Below, in pieces: positions 6,533 through 9,813 of a DNA stretch of 9,813 bases. The translations under genes were made by a program, and so were the position numbers. Below the pieces are notes generated by a model. It saw only the letters and a list, made by a program, of their open reading frames with translations, did not search any database and was not told where the DNA came from. Where the stretch lies: positions 1-9,813 of the forward strand of contig CANBUA010000184.1 of the NCBI GenBank assembly GCA_947372535.1, read 5' to 3'. Numbering within the stretch: position 1 is the first letter of the stretch; each line of letters opens with the position of its first letter. The stretch is from Burkholderiales bacterium (GTDB lineage: Bacteria; Pseudomonadota; Gammaproteobacteria; Burkholderiales; Burkholderiaceae).

Positions 6533-6985
6533 ATGACCGACCAGACCAACGACCAGCCCAGCTTCAACATCCAGCGCATCTACTTGAAGGACCTGTCCGT
6601 CGAGCTGCCCAACGCGCCCCAGATCCTGCTGGAGCAAGGCAACCCTGCCGTTGACGTGCAATTGAACATCCACGCTGAAAACGTCGTCGAAGGCATCTAC
6701 GAGATCTGCGTGAGCGCCACCGTGACCACCAAGCTGGGCGACAAGGTCCTGTTCCTGGTCGAAGCCAAGCAGGCCGGTCTGTTCGAGATCCGCAACGTGC
6801 CCGAAGAGCAAATGCAGCCCATCATCGCGATCGCCTGCCCGCAAATCGTTTACCCCTACCTGCGCGCCACCGTGGCCGACGCCATCAACCGCACCGGCTT
6901 CCCGCCTGTGCACCTGACGGAAGTCAACTTCCAGGCGATGTACCAGTCGCAGCTGGACCAGCAAGCCCAAGCCGGCCACGCTTGA
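6533..6985 (+). CDS. secB: Protein-export chaperone SecB
   Basis: SecB is a cytoplasmic tetrameric chaperone that holds preproteins unfolded and passes them to SecA for export through SecYEG. The 150-residue product is close to the E. coli length (155) and aligns along the whole family: [19 protein letters not shown] (11-29) at the N terminus, then [38 protein letters not shown], the acidic NVPEEQ segment, [37 protein letters not shown] and a Gln/Ala-rich tail. The ATG at 6533 gives the expected start, with a weak GAG at 6522-6524. The tail is slightly variable, as is usual. gpsA follows after 28 bp, the same order as in E. coli. The neighbouring exported lipase and EEP enzyme are possible clients, but nothing in the sequence shows this. 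Confidence 0.97.
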   Translation: MTDQTNDQPSFNIQRIYLKDLSVELPNAPQILLEQGNPAVDVQLNIHAENVVEGIYEICVSATVTTKLGDKVLFLVEAKQAGLFEIRNVPEEQMQPIIAIACPQIVYPYLRATVADAINRTGFPPVHLTEVNFQAMYQSQLDQQAQAGHA

Positions 6986-7013
6986 CTGCATTGATGGCAG
7001 GAGGCCAGGCCCC

Positions 7014-8000
7014 ATGCATGTGACCATCCTTGGCGCAGGCGCCTGGGGCACGGCCCTGGCCATCAGCGCCGCGCAGCGACACGCCCAGGTCACCCTCTGG
7101 GCACGCGATGCGGCACAAGCCGAGCAATTGAGCCGCACCCGGCTCAATGACCGCTACCTCGGCCAGGTTCACCTGCCCGAGTCTTTGACCATCACGTCCA
7201 ACTGGGACGAGGCCATGTCGCATGCCTCCCCCGATGACCTGGTCGTGATTGGCACCCCCATGGCCGCCCTGGCCGACCTGCTGGCCCGCGTGCCCGCGCA
7301 GGCGCCCGTGCTTTGGCTGTGCAAGGGGTTCGAGAAAAACACTGGCCGCCTGGGCCACGAGATCGCCCGCGAGGCGCGCCCACATGGCCGCCACGGTGTG
7401 CTCTCAGGACCCAGTTTTGCCATCGAAGTCGCCCTGGGCCAGCCCACGGCCCTGGTCGCGGCCAGCACCGATGCCGCTTTGTGTGAACAGGCCGTCAGTG
7501 CCTTCCACAGTGACAGCCTGCGCATCTACACCTCGTTGGATCCTGTCGGCGTCGAAGTCGGCGGCGCGGTCAAGAACGTGCTGGCCATCGCCACGGGCAT
7601 CGCCGATGGCCTGCGCCTGGGCCTCAACGCCCGCGCGGCTTTGATCACCCGGGGCTTGTCGGAAATGACGCGCCTGGGCGTGGCCCTGGGCGCCCGCACC
7701 GACACCTTCATGGGCCTGTCCGGCCTGGGTGATTTGGTGCTGACCGCCACGGGCGATCTCTCGCGCAACCGCACCGTGGGCCTGCAACTGGCCAAGGGCC
7801 AAAACCTGCCCACCATCCTGCACGAGCTGGGCCACGTGGCCGAAGGCGTCTACAGCGCCGCCACCGTGCTCAAACGCGCGCAGAGCCTGGGGGTGGCCAT
7901 GCCCATCACCGAAGCCGTGGTCAGCGTGCTGGAAGGGCGAATCGACGCCCGAGCCGCCGTGCAGGCCTTGATGCTGCGCGAGTCCCGCGCCGAGCACTGA
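7014..8000 (+). CDS. gpsA: NAD(P)-dependent glycerol-3-phosphate dehydrogenase
   Basis: GpsA reduces dihydroxyacetone phosphate to sn-glycerol 3-phosphate, the backbone precursor of phospholipids, in the cytoplasm. The 328-residue product has the N-terminal dinucleotide-binding GAGAWG (7-12) and [10 protein letters not shown] (102-111, with Lys104). The family motif [16 protein letters not shown] lies at 131-146. [19 protein letters not shown] contains the expected catalytic Lys187. The substrate-domain segments [26 protein letters not shown] (231-256) and VAEGVYSA complete it. A strong Shine-Dalgarno AGGAGG (6999-7004), 9 nt before the ATG at 7014, fixes the start. It is 28 bp after secB and 6 bp before trmL, so the three probably share a transcript. 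No frame damage or missing motif was seen. Confidence 0.97.
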   Translation: MHVTILGAGAWGTALAISAAQRHAQVTLWARDAAQAEQLSRTRLNDRYLGQVHLPESLTITSNWDEAMSHASPDDLVVIGTPMAALADLLARVPAQAPVLWLCKGFEKNTGRLGHEIAREARPHGRHGVLSGPSFAIEVALGQPTALVAASTDAALCEQAVSAFHSDSLRIYTSLDPVGVEVGGAVKNVLAIATGIADGLRLGLNARAALITRGLSEMTRLGVALGARTDTFMGLSGLGDLVLTATGDLSRNRTVGLQLAKGQNLPTILHELGHVAEGVYSAATVLKRAQSLGVAMPITEAVVSVLEGRIDARAAVQALMLRESRAEH

Positions 8001-8006
8001 TCAGCG

Positions 8007-8477
8007 ATGTTCCGCATTGTCCTGGTCGAGCCTGAAATCCCGCCTAACACGGGCAATGTGATCCGCCTGGCGGCCAACACCGGGTGCGAGCTTCACCTCA
8101 TCGAGCCGCTGGGTTTTTCGATGGATGACAAGCTGCTGCGCCGCGCCGGGCTGGATTACCACGAGTACGCCCGCGTCAAACGCCATGCCAATTGGGCCGC
8201 CTTCATCCAGAGCGAGCAACCCGATGCCACACGCATGATGGCCATGACCACACGAGGCAGCCGGCCGCTGCATGAGCTGGCCTTGCAAAAAGGAGATTGG
8301 TTCGTGTTTGGCTGCGAGACCCGGGGGCTGGATCCGCTTCTACGAGAGAGCTTCCCACCCGACCAGCGCATCAGGCTGCCCATGCGCGCCGATCAACGCA
8401 GCCTCAACCTGAGCAACGCGGTGGCGGTGACGGTGTTCGAGGCCTGGCGGCAACATGGGTTCGAAGGCGGATTGTGA
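8007..8477 (+). CDS. trmL: tRNA (cytidine/uridine-2'-O-)-methyltransferase TrmL
   Basis: TrmL uses S-adenosylmethionine to methylate the 2'-hydroxyl of the wobble nucleotide (position 34) of tRNA-Leu isoacceptors. The 156-residue product is a minimal SPOUT (trefoil-knot) methyltransferase of the usual length. It starts [21 protein letters not shown], where NTGNVIR (14-20) is the first SPOUT motif. [10 protein letters not shown] (99-108) with Gly102/Glu104 is the second. [28 protein letters not shown] (122-149) forms the knot and cofactor pocket. The ATG at 8007 lies 6 bp after the gpsA stop with no evident Shine-Dalgarno, which suggests translational coupling. The stop is only 8 bp from the 3' end of the convergent tRNA-Arg remnant, and no intrinsic terminator is visible between them, so the transcript may run into the island. 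Confidence 0.95.
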   Translation: MFRIVLVEPEIPPNTGNVIRLAANTGCELHLIEPLGFSMDDKLLRRAGLDYHEYARVKRHANWAAFIQSEQPDATRMMAMTTRGSRPLHELALQKGDWFVFGCETRGLDPLLRESFPPDQRIRLPMRADQRSLNLSNAVAVTVFEAWRQHGFEGGL

Positions 8478-8485
8478 GCACCAGG

Positions 8486-8535
8486 TGGTGCGCCCGGCTG
8501 GGATCGAACCAGCAACCCCTGCCTTCGGAGGGCAG
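8486..8535 (-). pseudogene. tRNA-Arg(CCG) 3' half, broken by integration
   Basis: On the minus strand this 50-nt segment reads as tRNA positions 27-76. The anticodon stem CTGCC/GGCAG is perfect (8531-8535 with 8519-8523). The 7-nt loop CTCCGAA (8530-8524) has anticodon CCG flanked by T33 and A37. A 5-nt variable loop GGGTT follows, then a perfect T arm with GGTTCGATCCC (8497-8513), the acceptor 3' strand CGGGCGC, discriminator A and an encoded CCA ending at 8486. Anticodon CCG decodes the Arg codon CGG. The 5' half is absent: no D arm and no matching GCGCCCG acceptor strand is found upstream on that strand (8536-8570). It therefore cannot make a functional tRNA. A restored full copy is expected at the far end of the inserted element. 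Confidence 0.88.
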
Positions 8536-8537
8536 GG
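8517..8537. other. Putative att core: 7-7-7 inverted repeat around the anticodon loop
   Basis: CCCTGCC (8517-8523) and GGCAGGG (8531-8537) form a perfect inverted repeat around a 7-bp spacer that is exactly the anticodon loop of the tRNA remnant. A pair of short inverted arms flanking a spacer of about 7 bp is the normal core-site layout for tyrosine recombinases, and the anticodon arm is a well-known integration point. The last two G bases (8536-8537) are outside the tRNA stem. They would be C25/C26 in the tRNA, which is atypical, so they probably belong to the element side. The exact crossover position is inferred. Confidence 0.6.
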
Positions 8538-8590
8538 TTAACGGATTTTATGGGACCTCCCCGGACACTGTTTCCCTCTGTAGATAGTCC

Positions 8591-8619
8591 TTGACTGTCC
8601 GACAACATCCAAGGATGAT
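8591..8619 (+). promoter_or_regulatory. Candidate integrase promoter
   Basis: TTGACT (8591-8596, 5 of 6 to the -35 consensus) is followed after exactly 17 bp by GATGAT (8614-8619, 4 of 6 to the -10). Initiation near 8626 would leave a leader of about 23 nt before the ATG at 8649. The -10 overlaps the first of three closely spaced AGGA-type repeats. Confidence 0.4.
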
Positions 8620-8648
8620 TAGGACACCCTCAGGATACTGCCCTACAG

Positions 8649-9813
8649 ATGGCCCACCGCATTGACACCGTCGAGTCCCGCAACAAGCTCAAGGCGCGGC
8701 GCCCGCCCTACTGGCAAAAGCTCTCCAACGGATGTCACCTCGGCTTTCGCAAGATGTCGGCCGCCTCCGAAGGCAGCTGGATAGCGCAGGCTTACGACAG
8801 CGCCACACGCAAGCAAACGCGCAAGAGCCTGGGCAGCTTTGACCAACTGCTCCCCTCTCAGCGATTCGATGCCGCCAAGAAGGCCGCTGATGCCTGGCTT
8901 GAGCACATGGGCAAAGGCGGCTCATCCGAAACCGTCACCGTCAAACTGGCCTGTGAGCGGTACGTGACCCACGTGCGCGCCAACAAAGGCGACAAGGCTG
9001 CCGACGACATCGAGGCCAGATTCAGGCGTCACGTGTACGCAGAGCCCATCAGCGCACTCGATCTGCCCAAGCTCAACCGCAAGCACGTGGATGCCTGGCG
9101 CCGCAGCTTGGTCAAAAGGCCGGTGGTGATCAACCCTCACGCCAAGAAGAAGGTCACGCGTACCCGCGCACCATCGACCATCAACAGGGACATGTCAGCG
9201 TTGCGCGCTGCGCTGAACCTCGCCCATGACAACGGCGCCGTCACGTCGGACATGGCCTGGCGGGTCGCCCTGCGCCCGATCGAGAACGCGGACGCCAGCC
9301 GCGATGTCTACCTTGATCGAAAGCAACGGACCGCTTTGCTCGAAGCATCCCCAACTGATCTTTCGACATTCCTGCGCGGCTTGGCCACCGTGCCGCTGCG
9401 CCCTGGTGCCCTCGCAGCCCTGACCGTGGCCAACTTCGACAAACGCTTGAAGGTGCTGGCCATCGGCAAAGACAAAGCCGGCAGGGATCGAAAAATCAAG
9501 TTGCCCGCCGCCACCGCCCAATTCTTTGCCGACCAGACCAAGGACAAGCTGCCTTCTGCGCCGTTGCTGGCCCGAGCTGACGGCAAGCACTGGAACAAGG
9601 ACTCCTGGAAACAGCCCGTCAAGGCCGCAGCCAAAGCCGCCGGCCTGGATGACACGATCACGGCCTATGCCCTTCGCCACAGCAGCATCACCGACCTGGT
9701 GACTGGCGGGCTCGACTTGCTCACCGTGGCGCAACTCAGCGGCACCAGCGTGGCCATGATCGAAAAGCACTACGGACATCTGCGAGCCGATCATGCAGCC
9801 GCAGCGCTGGCCA
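8649..9813 (+). CDS. Tyrosine-recombinase site-specific integrase (3' partial)
   Basis: The frame opens at the ATG at 8649 and runs uninterrupted to the window end (388 codons visible). An in-frame stop at 8616-8618, with no other ATG/GTG/TTG after it, fixes the start; the ribosome binding site is weak (AGGA at 8632, rather far). The N-terminal region (about 20-95) looks like an arm-type DNA-binding domain (YWQKL, LGFRKM, GSWIAQAYD). The middle (about 95-215) is a core-binding, SAM-like domain. The catalytic domain shows Arg251 in VPLRPGALAAL, a probable beta-hairpin Lys near 274-281, TAYALRHSSIT (338-348) with Arg343/His344, and the nucleophile Tyr375 in MIEKHYGHL. The first position of the usual HxxR box is Tyr340, a substitution common in some integrase groups. 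All main catalytic positions are inside the window, so only a few C-terminal residues are likely lost. It should catalyse integration and excision of the element at the adjacent tRNA-Arg site. Confidence 0.92.
   Translation, partial: MAHRIDTVESRNKLKARRPPYWQKLSNGCHLGFRKMSAASEGSWIAQAYDSATRKQTRKSLGSFDQLLPSQRFDAAKKAADAWLEHMGKGGSSETVTVKLACERYVTHVRANKGDKAADDIEARFRRHVYAEPISALDLPKLNRKHVDAWRRSLVKRPVVINPHAKKKVTRTRAPSTINRDMSALRAALNLAHDNGAVTSDMAWRVALRPIENADASRDVYLDRKQRTALLEASPTDLSTFLRGLATVPLRPGALAALTVANFDKRLKVLAIGKDKAGRDRKIKLPAATAQFFADQTKDKLPSAPLLARADGKHWNKDSWKQPVKAAAKAAGLDDTITAYALRHSSITDLVTGGLDLLTVAQLSGTSVAMIEKHYGHLRADHAAAALA

Larger units (their letters stand above)
8486..9813. mobile_element. End of an integrated genomic island or prophage (partial)
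   Basis: The chromosomal side ends in the tRNA-Arg 3' half; foreign sequence then replaces the tRNA 5' half and is followed within about 110 bp by a tyrosine integrase reading into the element. This is the standard layout of one end of a tRNA-targeted island or prophage. The non-coding 8536-8648 stretch is less GC-rich than the neighbouring core genes and holds the integrase promoter and short repeats. Cargo, element size and the other end are outside the window, so its type cannot be decided. Confidence 0.8.

Noticed and set aside
9195..9794. A 199-codon minus-strand open frame inside the integrase gene
   Set aside because: The plus-strand integrase carries Arg251, Arg343/His344 and Tyr375 in order; the minus frame has no recognisable domain.

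Overview
The window looks like the chromosome of a GC-rich betaproteobacterium, most likely in the order Burkholderiales. This rests on protein resemblance (the MJ0042/DUF3426 protein, GpmA, SecB, GpsA, TrmL), on the gene order gpmA / rhodanese-grxC-secB-gpsA-trmL, and on the strong use of C or G at third codon positions. No genus can be named from the sequence alone. About 8.5 kb is ordinary core genome; the last 1.3 kb is the end of an integrated mobile element.

Left part (1-3641): three co-directional plus-strand genes. They are a 5'-truncated zinc-ribbon membrane protein (DUF3426), a PfkB-type carbohydrate or nucleoside kinase, and an exported endonuclease/exonuclease/phosphatase-fold hydrolase. 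This last gene converges on the minus-strand gpmA (2,3-bisphosphoglycerate-dependent phosphoglycerate mutase), with 13 bp between the stop codons.

Middle part (4383-8477): a divergent promoter region separates gpmA from a membrane-anchored rhodanese (YibN-like). Then come glutaredoxin 3 (grxC), a secreted family-I triacylglycerol lipase, the export chaperone secB, glycerol-3-phosphate dehydrogenase gpsA and the tRNA methyltransferase trmL. In Enterobacteria yibN-grxC-secB-gpsA are adjacent. Here the lipase sits between grxC and secB, and an intrinsic terminator on each side marks it as its own transcription unit. secB-gpsA-trmL look like one operon, with gaps of 28 and 6 nt.

Right part (8486-9813): eight bases after trmL, on the minus strand, lies the 3' half of a tRNA-Arg with anticodon CCG. 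It runs from the anticodon stem through the encoded CCA. The 5' half is missing and is replaced by foreign sequence, followed at once by a tyrosine-recombinase integrase gene that runs off the window. This is the end of a genomic island or prophage inserted in the anticodon arm of the tRNA gene. A perfect 7-bp inverted repeat flanking the 7-nt anticodon loop is a plausible recombination core. The rest of the island, the matching att site and the expected restored tRNA lie outside the window. Nothing visible requires a new biological system; the att/tRNA junction and the separately transcribed lipase are the most informative points.
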